The translations under genes were made by a program, and so were the position numbers. Shown in pieces: positions 8,896 to 16,040 of a DNA stretch of 56,961 nt. Each line of letters opens with the position of its first letter. The stretch's first letter is position 1. The DNA is taken from the NCBI GenBank assembly GCA_903922605.1, contig CAIXUG010000043.1:1-56961 (forward strand), written 5' to 3'. The notes beneath the pieces are model-generated. The model was not told the DNA's origin. It ran no database searches and was given only the letters and a program-made list of their open reading frames with translations. The DNA is from an uncultured Verrucomicrobiota bacterium (GTDB lineage: Bacteria; Verrucomicrobiota; Verrucomicrobiia; Limisphaerales; UBA9464).

Positions 8896-8927
8896 GGGAG
8901 GCCGGTTTGAACGCCGGTCTCCCTTTT
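8896..8927 (+). terminator. Rho-independent terminator after tuf
   Basis: GGGAGGCCGG (8896-8905) pairs with CCGGTCTCCC (8914-8923), including one G-U pair. The loop is 8 nt and TTTT follows. It sits 16 nt past the tuf stop codon. Confidence 0.85.
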
Positions 8928-8959
8928 GTGTATCATCTGGAAAGGATTCGAATCAGGAC

Positions 8960-9035
8960 AGGGCGTTAGCTCAATTGGTAGAGTAGCGGTCTCCAAAACC
9001 GTTGGTTGGGGGTTCAAGTCCCTCACGCCCTGCCA
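8960..9035 (+). tRNA. trnW: tRNA-Trp (anticodon CCA)
   Basis: The tRNA is 76 nt. Acceptor AGGGCGT pairs with ACGCCCT, the anticodon loop is CTCCAAA, and GCCA is encoded at the 3' end. It stands directly upstream of tRNA-Ser and secE, the usual place for tRNA-Trp in many bacteria. Confidence 0.95.
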
Positions 9036-9045
9036 AAAACTCCGC

Positions 9046-9136
9046 GGAGGGGTGGCAGAGTGGTCTATCGCGGCGGTCTTGAAAACCGCTGTGGGTTAAT
9101 CGCCCACCGGGGGTTCGAATCCCTCCCCCTCCGCCA
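9046..9136 (+). tRNA. trnS: tRNA-Ser (anticodon TGA)
   Basis: The tRNA is 91 nt with the long variable arm of a class II tRNA (TGGGTTAATCGCCCA). Acceptor GGAGGGG pairs with CCCCTCC, the anticodon loop is CTTGAAA, and GCCA is encoded. It starts 10 nt after tRNA-Trp and ends 7 nt before the proposed secE start. Confidence 0.95.
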
Positions 9137-9143
9137 GTCATTT

Positions 9144-9404
9144 GTGAGCAAATTTTACATTCAACTTCTGGTCTGGGCTGTCGTGGTCGGCGGCGCGTTT
9201 GCATTCCTGTGGAAACAGGGCTATCTGGCGCGCCTCGCCAACTACGTGGGCGAAACCCGCGAGGAGTTGAGGAAGTGTTCGTGGCCGACCCGGGAAGAGC
9301 TCTGGCAGAACACCATGCTGATCGCCGTGGTGATGTTCAGCCTCGGCGTATTCACAATGGTGGTGGATTTCGTCGTGCTCAAATTCGTCCGTTACCTGCT
9401 TTAA
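9144..9404 (+). CDS. secE: Preprotein translocase subunit SecE
   Basis: The product is 86 aa. SecE is the essential clamp of the SecYEG channel. There are two hydrophobic segments (about 8-24 and 58-80), with the conserved amphipathic motif ETREELRKCSWPTREEL between them; the WPT is typical of SecE. The proposed start is GTG at 9144, giving VSKFYIQLLVW. Anything further upstream would be inside tRNA-Ser. No Shine-Dalgarno is possible in the 7-nt gap after the tRNA, so initiation may be on a processed, near-leaderless mRNA. It is followed 12 nt later by nusG. Confidence 0.92.
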   Translation: MSKFYIQLLVWAVVVGGAFAFLWKQGYLARLANYVGETREELRKCSWPTREELWQNTMLIAVVMFSLGVFTMVVDFVVLKFVRYLL

Positions 9405-9416
9405 TCCCATCCTGCC

Positions 9417-9965
9417 ATGAAATTCCAGTGGTTCGTCCTCCATGTGCTCGCCGGTCAGGAGCAGAAGGTCCGTGACAGTCTGATCAAGCGCATCAAGACC
9501 GACGAGATGGAGCCCTACATCAAGGAAGTGCTCCTGCCGATGGAGCGCGTGGTGGAGGTGCGTGGCGGCAAAAAGACGGTGACGAACCGCAAGCTTCATC
9601 CCGGCTACGTCTACGTCGACATGGCCCTGCTCGATGAAAACATGCGTCCGCAGGAGAAGCCCTGGTATTTCATCAAGGACATCCAGGGCGTGATCGGTTT
9701 TGTCGGCGGCGAACGGCCCATGGCGGTCACCGAGGAGGAGATCGCCGTCATCAAGGACGCCGTCAGCGACAGCGAGGACACCGAGAAGCCGAAGGTCAAC
9801 TTCGAGCTGGGCGAGACCGTCAAGATCAACGACGGCCCGTTTGTCAGCTTCAGCGGCGTGATCGAGGAGCTCGAGGCCGAGAAGGGCAAGCTCAAGGTCA
9901 CCGTGGACATTTTCGGTCGCAAGACACCGGTCGAACTCGAGTATTGGCAGGTGGAGAAGGCTTAG
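9417..9965 (+). CDS. nusG: Transcription termination/antitermination factor NusG
   Basis: The product is 182 aa. The NGN domain starts MKFQWFVLHVLAGQEQKVRD and contains the conserved LHPGYVYVDM segment. The C-terminal KOW domain reads FELGETVKINDGPFVSFSG. It binds RNA polymerase and links it to Rho or the ribosome. It sits between secE and rplK as in most bacteria. Two short acidic insertions near residues 100-125 are unremarkable. Confidence 0.96.
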   Translation: MKFQWFVLHVLAGQEQKVRDSLIKRIKTDEMEPYIKEVLLPMERVVEVRGGKKTVTNRKLHPGYVYVDMALLDENMRPQEKPWYFIKDIQGVIGFVGGERPMAVTEEEIAVIKDAVSDSEDTEKPKVNFELGETVKINDGPFVSFSGVIEELEAEKGKLKVTVDIFGRKTPVELEYWQVEKA

Positions 9966-10037
9966 TAGGATGGAGGGCCGCGGTGATGGACCAATGGGTC
10001 CGGCACCCGGAAAACTCCGACACAACAATCTGATTTT

Positions 10038-10463
10038 ATGGCAAAGAAAGTTACAGGCACGGTCAAATTGCAGATCTCGGCCGGCCAGGCCAACCCGGCC
10101 CCGCCGGTGGGCCCTGCGCTCGGCTCGCAGGGCATCAACATCATGGCGTTCTGCAAGGAATTTAACGCCGCCACCAAGGACAAGGCCGGTCTGGTCATCC
10201 CGGTGGTCATCACCGTCTATCAGGACAAGTCCTTCTCCTGCGTCTACAAGTCGCCGCCCGCTTCCGTGCTCCTCAAAAAGGCCGCCGGCATCGCGTCCGG
10301 CTCCAAGACCCCCAACAAGGACAAGGTCGGCAAGGTCACCCGTAAGCAGGTGCTCGAGATCGTCAAGCTCAAGGGCAACGACCTCAACGCCAACAGCGAG
10401 GATGCCGCCGTCCGCATGATCTCCGGCACCGCCCGCAACATGGGCATCGAAGTGATCGACTGA
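10038..10463 (+). CDS. rplK: 50S ribosomal protein L11
   Basis: The product is 141 aa, the normal length. The N-terminal domain starts [20 protein letters not shown] and has the [15 protein letters not shown] signature. The C-terminal 23S rRNA-binding domain ends [13 protein letters not shown]11 forms the GTPase-associated stalk base. A 72-nt gap separates it from nusG, and no clear Shine-Dalgarno is visible. Unusually, a terminator follows instead of rplA. Confidence 0.97.
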   Translation: MAKKVTGTVKLQISAGQANPAPPVGPALGSQGINIMAFCKEFNAATKDKAGLVIPVVITVYQDKSFSCVYKSPPASVLLKKAAGIASGSKTPNKDKVGKVTRKQVLEIVKLKGNDLNANSEDAAVRMISGTARNMGIEVID

Positions 10464-10489
10464 TCTGTCTTACCACCAAGTTTGCGAAA

Positions 10490-10515
10490 CGCCCCGGCCT
10501 GTCCGGGGCGTTTTT
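10490..10515 (+). terminator. Rho-independent terminator after rplK
   Basis: CGCCCCGG (10490-10497) and CCGGGGCG (10503-10510) form a perfect 8-bp stem with a 5-nt loop, followed by TTTTT. It closes the secE-nusG-rplK unit. Confidence 0.92.
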
Positions 10516-10645
10516 CTTTTTCGAGGCACCTGTGTTCGAAGCTCAAAGCTCAAAAAGGGAACGTTCAAAGCCGGAAACCCCGGCTCGCCAGAGATCTGGA
10601 CGCTTTCGCACCGACGCCTTCGGCCTGAGGTCTTTCCTTTGAACC

Positions 10646-10680
10646 TTGGACGTTCAACGTTGGACGTTGGACGTTGGACG
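10646..10680. repeat. Heptanucleotide tandem repeat (TTGGACG)
   Basis: There are five 7-bp units: TTGGACG, TTCAACG, then three TTGGACG. It lies in the 342-bp gene-free stretch 10464-10805, which also has a short GCTCAAA doublet near 10540. Apart from the terminator at its start, I see no other signal in that stretch. Confidence 0.85.
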
Positions 10681-10805
10681 TTTCTCTAATTCCCCCTTCT
10701 TCCGTTTCCTCTCCCATTCCTCTCACCGTCTTGGGCACAACGCCTTCGTGACCGCCATCCGTTTCGCGTGCATTCTCGTCGCCGATGAAGATGCGTTCCT
10801 GTCTT

Positions 10806-11306
10806 ATGACCGCCTCCGAATATCAAAAGCAGCCGAGAGACCCAGACTCGTTTTCTGACCGCTGGCTTTGGCAAAGGTCCGTGCCGACGCCGCTCGGCGA
10901 TTTTTCAGTCGAGTTGGTGATGCTTGGCGACGGCGATACGAATCCGCCCGACGAGGAGATGCTGAGGCGAGCAGCCGAGCTGGTGCGTTACGCCGAGACG
11001 CATGGCGATCACATTTTGGATATTGTGTACGGACATTACCGACTCGCTGGTGAGAGCGGTTGGCTAGAGATGGAATGTGTTCCGAGCGGGCTGTCCCGCG
11101 AGACGGTGTTATCTCAGGTGCGAGACGACCGCACGCTCGTCGTGACACGCGATCTTGATTTGGATGAGCCATACGACAGCGCCATCCATCTCGTGCCTCT
11201 CTGGGATGAGGAGCATGCCCTGAGTTTGGAGTTTCGAGACGGGCAGATTGTCTCGGCAAATGATGACCCATTCAGGCTTGAAGATGGGGTTTTTCGATGG
11301 CAGTGA
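10806..11306 (+). CDS. Hypothetical protein in cassette cluster
   Basis: About 166 aa, starting MTASEYQKQPRDPDSF; an in-frame ATG at 10785 is an alternative. It is acidic, with no signal peptide, membrane segment or motif I recognise. The middle reads 'GDHILDIVYGHYRLAGESGW' and the C-terminus 'LEFRDGQIVSANDDPFRLED'. It is followed 13 nt later by the first attC-like site, as expected of an integron cassette gene. The left boundary of its cassette is not clear, so it may be the first cassette or a flanking gene. Confidence 0.6.
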   Translation: MTASEYQKQPRDPDSFSDRWLWQRSVPTPLGDFSVELVMLGDGDTNPPDEEMLRRAAELVRYAETHGDHILDIVYGHYRLAGESGWLEMECVPSGLSRETVLSQVRDDRTLVVTRDLDLDEPYDSAIHLVPLWDEEHALSLEFRDGQIVSANDDPFRLEDGVFRWQ

Positions 11307-11319
11307 GGACCGGCATATG

Positions 11320-11412
11320 GCCGACCCATGCATTGCCGCGAACCCGCCCATCACGCTCCGGTTGCCATCGTGGCGTTCTGTGGGATAGGGCGCTGCCCTT
11401 GGGATGATAGGC
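11320..11412 (+). repeat. attC-like recombination site 1 (93 bp)
   Basis: The left core is GCCGACC (11320) and the right core is GATAGGC (ending 11412), a degenerate version of RYYYAAC...GTTRRRY. The inner arms GCCGCGAACCCGCCC and GGGATAGGGCGCTGCCC can fold on each other with unpaired bases. Length and internal sequence match the two sites downstream. Confidence 0.65.
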
Positions 11413-11423
11413 GTGCTGGGCGT

Positions 11424-11720
11424 ATGAACATTTTTCCGATTACACCTCTGGTTCGCCGGATTCAGGCATTGATTCTCCAGACCTTCAATGTGCCGGAGCA
11501 GGTCGCTGAGGATTGCGCGGCTGAGTTGGTTGCAATGGCCGAAGGGTGGGGCAGTCCAGAAGCGGCGGCACGGTTAGACTGGACATACCGCGTCAGAAAA
11601 GATTGCGGAGTTGACCGGAAATTCGCTTGGCGATCCGAGGAGGAGCGCCTTAGTTTTGAGGCTGGAGAGAAGCAGAAGCATCAGGCCTATGAGTTTCTTA
11701 TTTCCAAACGGCACATCTAA
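11424..11720 (+). CDS. Hypothetical cassette protein
   Basis: 98 aa, starting MNIFPITPLVRRIQALIL 11 nt after attC-like site 1. It is mostly helical and charged (AEDCAAELVAMAEGWG; WRSEEERLSFEAGEKQKHQ), with no signal peptide or membrane helix. I do not recognise the family. The stop codon TAA (11718-11720) lies inside the left core of attC-like site 2, the tight packing seen in integron cassettes. The cassette, measured core to core, is about 395 bp. Confidence 0.6.
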   Translation: MNIFPITPLVRRIQALILQTFNVPEQVAEDCAAELVAMAEGWGSPEAAARLDWTYRVRKDCGVDRKFAWRSEEERLSFEAGEKQKHQAYEFLISKRHI

Positions 11721-11807
11721 TCATGCGCTGCAGCGAACCCGGCCATCGCGCTTCCGTTGCAATCCATGCGTTCCGTGGGCCGGGTCGCTGAGCTGGGGTC
11801 GTTAGGC
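11715..11807 (+). repeat. attC-like recombination site 2 (93 bp)
   Basis: The left core is ATCTAAT (one base from RYYYAAC) and the right core is a perfect GTTAGGC (11801-11807). CAGCGAACCCGGCC on the left pairs with GGGCCGGGTCGCTG on the right except for one extra base, the kind of extrahelical base that orients attC recombination. Confidence 0.75.
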
Positions 11808-11821
11808 CACTCGAGCACGTC

Positions 11822-12025
11822 ATGACTTTCCCACAGCCACATTGGAATCTTTTTGGAGTCTATCGAGAGTCCGAACACGAGCGGCTTCTTGCCGAGGTGC
11901 AAAGGACAGGCGTCAAGCACCAGATCAAATATGAGGCTGGCGAGACGAAGCCGTATTGTCTTTGGGTTCACGACGATGATTTACAGCTTGCAGCGGACAC
12001 TCTTTTCAGAGAGTTCAGGCAATAG
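11822..12025 (+). CDS. Small hypothetical cassette protein
   Basis: 67 aa, starting MTFPQPHWNLFGVYRESEHE. The body, 'LLAEVQRTGVKHQIKYEAGE' followed by LWVHDDDLQLAADTLFREF, resembles in outline small DUF2007-like proteins with a ferredoxin-like fold, but the match is by eye and weak. The gene lies between attC-like sites 2 and 3 in a cassette of about 329 bp. Confidence 0.5.
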   Translation: MTFPQPHWNLFGVYRESEHERLLAEVQRTGVKHQIKYEAGETKPYCLWVHDDDLQLAADTLFREFRQ

Positions 12026-12043
12026 AGTTATGCAGACTAAACG

Positions 12044-12136
12044 GCCTAACCATGCGTTGCAGCGAGCCCGGCCATCGCGTTCCGGTTGCAATCGTCGCGT
12101 CCCGCGGGCGGGGGCGCTGTGCTTGGGGTGTTAGGC
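12044..12136 (+). repeat. attC-like recombination site 3 (93 bp)
   Basis: The cores are perfect: GCCTAAC at 12044-12050 and GTTAGGC at 12130-12136. Between them lie TGCAGCGAGCCCGG and its partner GGGGGCGCTGTGC. It has the same length as the other two sites and a very similar core-proximal sequence (CATGCGTTGCAGCG versus CATGCGCTGCAGCG in site 2). Confidence 0.8.
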
Positions 12137-12152
12137 GGAAAGATACTGATAT

Positions 12153-12599
12153 ATGTCCTACACACTGGATTACGATACGATGGTTCTTCTTGATGCCGAA
12201 GATCTCGCTGAAGCGGGTATTCTTGAGGCATACGAGTCATTGTTGCCGGAGCTTAAAAAATATGTTCCGCAGCCCGCACTGGTTGAAGAGGTGATTGACC
12301 ACCATGGCGGCAGGTATGCGGTCAAAAGCGGGGCTGTGGAGTATGTCATCTACGCTCCCGACCTGGATGATCAGCGGGGCGAGAGTTGGGGCAGAGCCAC
12401 CGTAGCGTTCTTTACCATCATAAACGACCAGCTGGCCCAATCGCAGTATCGCTTCTACGCCATTAACGGAGGCAACGATCTGGGAGGCATGTTCCTCACT
12501 CCATCGCAGGCGGAGGCTGCGCAGAAGGCTCTGTCCAGCAAGACGGACTGGCCTTATTTTCCAAAGGATGAGCTGGACTGGTACGGTCAATATCATTGA
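12153..12599 (+). CDS. Hypothetical protein downstream of attC-like site 3
   Basis: 148 aa, starting MSYTLDYDTMVLLDAEDLAE. It is acidic and apparently cytosolic; 'AINGGNDLGGMFLTPSQAEA' and DWPYFPKDELDWYGQYH are the most distinctive segments. It looks like the many small uncharacterised, immunity-like proteins found in mobile cassettes, but no family can be named. It starts 16 nt after the site-3 core. No attC follows it, so its own site is lost or it is the edge of the cluster. The stop codon overlaps an 8-bp hairpin (12596-12618). Confidence 0.65.
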   Translation: MSYTLDYDTMVLLDAEDLAEAGILEAYESLLPELKKYVPQPALVEEVIDHHGGRYAVKSGAVEYVIYAPDLDDQRGESWGRATVAFFTIINDQLAQSQYRFYAINGGNDLGGMFLTPSQAEAAQKALSSKTDWPYFPKDELDWYGQYH

Positions 12600-12674
12600 A
12601 ACCCTAGAGCGGTTTCAAAGTCTCTATAGCCGATAGGATCGACCGGACGGGGTGGTTTGTCCCAATTCCATTGA

Positions 12675-12818
12675 CACCGGGCTTCAGCCCGGTGGCCGGT
12701 CAACCCTCCGGCCCAGCCGTTTCAACGGCTTCCCGGGAATGGATGGGCCTGTCGCCGCCGGAAAACGGTTGAACCGTTGGATTTCGTGGCTGCTTCCCCA
12801 CCCGGCTGAAGCCGGGTG
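12675..12818. repeat. Cluster of GC-rich intergenic palindromes
   Basis: This 514-bp gene-free region (12600-13113) contains four near-perfect palindromes: CACCGGGCTTCAGCCCGGTG (12675-12694), GCCGTTTCAACGGC (12716-12729), AACGGTTGAACCGTT (12764-12778) and CACCCGGCTGAAGCCGGGTG (12799-12818). The first and last share one design, a G/C stem around TTCA/TGAA. They resemble dispersed REP-like elements. After 12820 only an AT-rich stretch (about 12935-12960) stands out, a possible promoter for the regulator gene. Confidence 0.65.
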
Positions 12819-13113
12819 CTAGCGAGATTTCATCGGCATTTTCCCAATCTGGTGAGGCAAAAATGAGCCGGCGGGAAGCCCTCTTTTTGAGAGCGAACCT
12901 GGTTTCGCGCTGATCCTATTCCTTCGAAAATCGGCCAAAGTATTAATTAAACCACTATAGTTGAAGTGCATGGCATCGCCGAGACCGGGGCGACAGGGAG
13001 CGGAGCCGGGGCACTCCATCCGGTCACGCATTGACGGGGCCGACCTCCCCAGAGGGAAGGGTTTGCATGTTTTCGGCTCGCTTCCGGAGGGCGCTAATTG
13101 GCACAACGCGACC

Positions 13114-14475
13114 GTGGCCGCCCTCCGTTCCCCCCGCATTCTCGTCGCCGACGACCAGCCGGACATCGCCGAAGCCCTGCGCCTGCTGTTCAAGGCCGAG
13201 GGCTGGCGGGTCGAGGTTGCGGCCTCGCCGCTGGCGGTGTGCGAGGCGGTCGGCCGCGACGAATTCGACGTCCTGCTCAGCGACCTCAACTACACCCGCG
13301 ACACCACCAGCGGACAGGAGGGGCTCGACCTGCTGGCCCGGATTCCCACGCTCGATCCCACGCTGCCGGTCGTCGTGATGACCGCGTGGGCGACCGTGGA
13401 CATCGCGGTCGAGGCCATGCGACGGGGCGCGCGGGATTTCATCCAGAAGCCCTGGGACAACGCCCGTCTGCTCGCGGTGGTGCGCAACCAGATCGCCCTG
13501 CGGCGAGCTTTGCGCGAGGGGGAGCGGCTCGCCGCCGCAAACGCCGCGCAGCGGGGCGGGGGGCCGGTGCTGGTCGCGCAGTCGCCGACCATGCGGCCGG
13601 TCATGGAAATGGTCGAGCGGGTCGGGCCGAGCGATGCGACCGTGCTCATCACCGGGGAAAACGGCACCGGGAAGGGTGTCATCGCCGCCGCGCTGCATGC
13701 GACCGGGCCGCGCGCCAGCCGCCCGTTCATTTCGGTCAACATGGGCGGGCTGAGTGAGGCCCTGTTCGAGAGCGAACTGTTCGGTCATGTCCGGGGCGCC
13801 TTTACGGATGCCAAAACCGATCGGGTGGGCCGCTTCGAAATGGCCGAGGGGGGCACGCTCTTTCTGGATGAGATCGCGAACGTGCCGCTGGCCCTGCAGA
13901 CCAAGCTGCTGCGGGTGCTGGAAGGCCGCTCCTATGAGCGCGTCGGCTCATCCCGTACCCAGCAGGCGGATGTCCGGCTCGTCGCCGCGACAAACGCCGA
14001 CCTGCGGGCCGAAGTGGCCGCGGGCCGGTTCCGGCAGGATCTGCTGTTCCGCCTGAACACGATTGAAATTCACCTGCCGCCCCTGCGCGAGCGCCAGGAA
14101 GACATCGAGCCGCTGGCGCTCTTTTTCCTCCAGCAGCAGCGGGCGCGCTACCGCAAGGAGTTCACCGGCTTCGATCCCGCCGCGATCGTGGCCCTGCGCG
14201 CGCACCACTGGCCGGGCAACGTGCGCGAGCTGAGCCATGCCATCGAACGCGCGGTGCTGCTCGCCTCGGGCACGGTGATCCGGGCGGCGGACCTTGGCCT
14301 CGCGGCCGCCCGTGACGCGGCCCCGCGTCTGGAGGACATGAACCTCGAGGATGTGGAGCGTTTTCTGATCCGGCAGACTTTGGCTCGCTGCGGAGGCAAT
14401 GCGCTGAAGGCGGCCGAGCAGCTGGGCCTGAGCCGCAGCGCCTTTTACCGCCGGCTGGAGAAATACGGCCTGTGA
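13114..14475 (+). CDS. Sigma-54-dependent response regulator (NtrC type)
   Basis: 453 aa if started at GTG 13114 ([17 protein letters not shown]). The order is receiver (Asp13/14, phospho-acceptor Asp57 in LLSDLNY, Lys112), AAA+ domain with Walker A GENGTGKG (181-188), the sigma-54 contact loop written GAFTDA (228-233) instead of GAFTGA, Walker B TLFLDEI, and a Fis-type HTH at the end ([20 protein letters not shown]). It activates RNA polymerase holding sigma-54 from upstream sites. It overlaps the kinase gene by 4 nt (GTGA). The reading frame stays open upstream to 12961, but that part is not receiver-like. The likely targets are the palindromes at 15824 and 36842. Confidence 0.9.
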   Translation: MAALRSPRILVADDQPDIAEALRLLFKAEGWRVEVAASPLAVCEAVGRDEFDVLLSDLNYTRDTTSGQEGLDLLARIPTLDPTLPVVVMTAWATVDIAVEAMRRGARDFIQKPWDNARLLAVVRNQIALRRALREGERLAAANAAQRGGGPVLVAQSPTMRPVMEMVERVGPSDATVLITGENGTGKGVIAAALHATGPRASRPFISVNMGGLSEALFESELFGHVRGAFTDAKTDRVGRFEMAEGGTLFLDEIANVPLALQTKLLRVLEGRSYERVGSSRTQQADVRLVAATNADLRAEVAAGRFRQDLLFRLNTIEIHLPPLRERQEDIEPLALFFLQQQRARYRKEFTGFDPAAIVALRAHHWPGNVRELSHAIERAVLLASGTVIRAADLGLAAARDAAPRLEDMNLEDVERFLIRQTLARCGGNALKAAEQLGLSRSAFYRRLEKYGL

Positions 14476-15815
14476 GCAACGTCTCCCAGGTGCGGTTTGA
14501 GCGGCGGCTGCGCTGGCTGGCCTTTTCCGTCGGGGTGCCGGGTTCGCTCGTCGCGCTGATCCTGCTGTGGGCCGACGAGCACGATGACAAGGTGCGGCTG
14601 ACGCTGGTCATCCTGATCCTGCTCGGCTGGGTCATCTGCGCCGCCTCACTGGTGCATCGCGTGGTCTTCCCGTTGCAGACGCTTGCGAACCTGCTCGGCG
14701 GCCTGCGCGAGGGGGATTTTTCCACCCGTGCGCGCGGTGCGGTACGGGACGACGCGCTGGGCGAGGTGCTGATCGAGGCCAATGCGCTGGCGGAAACCTT
14801 GCGCGAACAGCGGCTCGGGGCGTTGGAAGCAACCGCGCTGCTGCGTACCGTGATGGGTGAACTGGACGCCGCCGTTTTTGCCTTCGATGACGGGCACCGG
14901 CTGCGGCTCGCCAACCGCGCCGCCGAAGTCCTGCTCCGCCGGCCGATTGAGCAGCTGCTCGGTCGCACCGCAATGGAACTGGGGTTGGCCGACTGTCTCG
15001 CTGGGCAGCCCTCACAAACGCTGTCACTGACCTTTCCCGGGGCCGTGGGGCGGTTCGGGGTGCGACGTTCCGCCTTTCGGCAGGCCGGGCTGCCGCATCA
15101 GCTGCTCGTGTTGGCCGATCTGAGCCAGGCGTTGCGCGAGGAGGAGCGACAGGCGTGGCAGCGGCTCGTGCGCGTGCTGGGGCACGAGCTCAACAACTCC
15201 CTCGCACCGATCAAGAGCATCGCGGGCAGCCTCGAAGCCATCGTGGCCCGCGAACCGCTCGCCGAGGACTGGCGGGATGACACACGGCGCGGGCTGAGTG
15301 TGATCGCCGCCCGGGCCGATTCGCTCACGCGCTTCGTCGAAGCGTATTCCCAACTGGCAAAACTGCCGCCGCCGCGCCGCCGGCCCACGGAATTGGAACC
15401 GTTGCTGCGCCGGGTGATGGCCCTGGAGGCCCGTGTCCGCGTCGTGCTGGTGCCCGGCCCGGAACTCCGGCTGAACGCCGACCCGGACCAGCTGGAGCAG
15501 CTCCTCATCAACCTGCTGCGCAACGCGGCGGATGCGGTGTTGGAGGTTCCGGATGGGGCCGGAAGCAACAGCCCAATCGAACTGTCGTGGCAGCGACTGG
15601 CCAACGAAGTCGAAATTACCTTGAAGGACACGGGACCGGGGCTGGCCAATCCGGCGAATCTCTTTGTGCCATTCTTCACCACCAAGCCCAAGGGCAACGG
15701 CATCGGCCTCACCCTATGTCGGCAGATCGCCGAATCCCATGGCGGCCGGCTCACCCTCGAGAATCGCCCGGACCGGTCAGGCTGCCTGGCCCGGGTTCGG
15801 CTTCCTTTGGTCTGA
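14472..15815 (+). CDS. Sensor histidine kinase (NtrB/NtrY type)
   Basis: 447 aa with a GTG start overlapping the regulator stop. Two membrane segments (about 15-32 and 43-62) have only a short loop between them, so sensing is probably in the membrane or cytosol. A HAMP-like linker, a PAS-like domain (about 120-215), the H-box with His238 (VLGHELNNSLAPIKS), an N-box (NLLRNAADAV) and the G boxes (DTGPGLANP, GNGIGLTL) follow. It should phosphorylate Asp57 of the adjacent regulator. The gene order regulator, kinase, adaptor, ATPases is typical of self-contained efflux loci. The signal is unknown. Confidence 0.9.
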   Translation: MSNVSQVRFERRLRWLAFSVGVPGSLVALILLWADEHDDKVRLTLVILILLGWVICAASLVHRVVFPLQTLANLLGGLREGDFSTRARGAVRDDALGEVLIEANALAETLREQRLGALEATALLRTVMGELDAAVFAFDDGHRLRLANRAAEVLLRRPIEQLLGRTAMELGLADCLAGQPSQTLSLTFPGAVGRFGVRRSAFRQAGLPHQLLVLADLSQALREEERQAWQRLVRVLGHELNNSLAPIKSIAGSLEAIVAREPLAEDWRDDTRRGLSVIAARADSLTRFVEAYSQLAKLPPPRRRPTELEPLLRRVMALEARVRVVLVPGPELRLNADPDQLEQLLINLLRNAADAVLEVPDGAGSNSPIELSWQRLANEVEITLKDTGPGLANPANLFVPFFTTKPKGNGIGLTLCRQIAESHGGRLTLENRPDRSGCLARVRLPLV

Positions 15816-15823
15816 AGCGGGCT

Positions 15824-15839
15824 GTCCCAATATTGGGAC
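15824..15839. promoter_or_regulatory. Palindromic activator site 1 (candidate UAS)
   Basis: GTCCCAATATTGGGAC is a perfect 16-bp palindrome 9 nt after the kinase stop. It lies about 130 nt upstream of the -24 element of a sigma-54 promoter, the expected position for an NtrC-type activator site. A near copy lies at 36842. Confidence 0.8.
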
Positions 15840-15959
15840 GGCTGATTCCCGGCTTTGGGTAACTTCATCGGCCACGCCGTGAAAAGCCGGCGTTTGCTGG
15901 CCTCCATTTTACTCAATGAGCATGCGGGTTTCCCGCGTATTTCGGCCTGGCCGAGACGG

Positions 15960-15975
15960 TTGGCATCTGGGGTGC
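15960..15975 (+). promoter_or_regulatory. Sigma-54 (-24/-12) promoter of the exporter operon
   Basis: TTGGCATCTGGGGTGC has GG and GC separated by exactly 10 nt, as sigma-54 requires; TGGCA matches consensus and the -12 box is GTGC. Transcription would start near 15987, 54 nt before the small membrane protein gene. Confidence 0.8.
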
Positions 15976-16040
15976 GTAAGGGGGACCTGGCAGAGGTGAA
16001 AAATCTGAAACCGAGACCGCTGCCGGTTGGTTCTCCGTCC

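Noticed and set aside
10728-10752. A possible fourth attC end (TCTTGGGCACAACGCC)
   Set aside because: It resembles the right flank of the 93-bp sites but the core does not match GTTRRRY and no left half is visible.
12596-12618. Hairpin after the last cassette-like gene as a terminator
   Set aside because: The 8-bp stem TTGAAACC/GGTTTCAA is perfect, but there is no T run after it and the stem has few G/C pairs.
12961-13113. Extended N-terminus of the response regulator
   Set aside because: The extra 51 residues have no receiver-domain similarity; the conserved ILVADDQPD starts just after the GTG at 13114.
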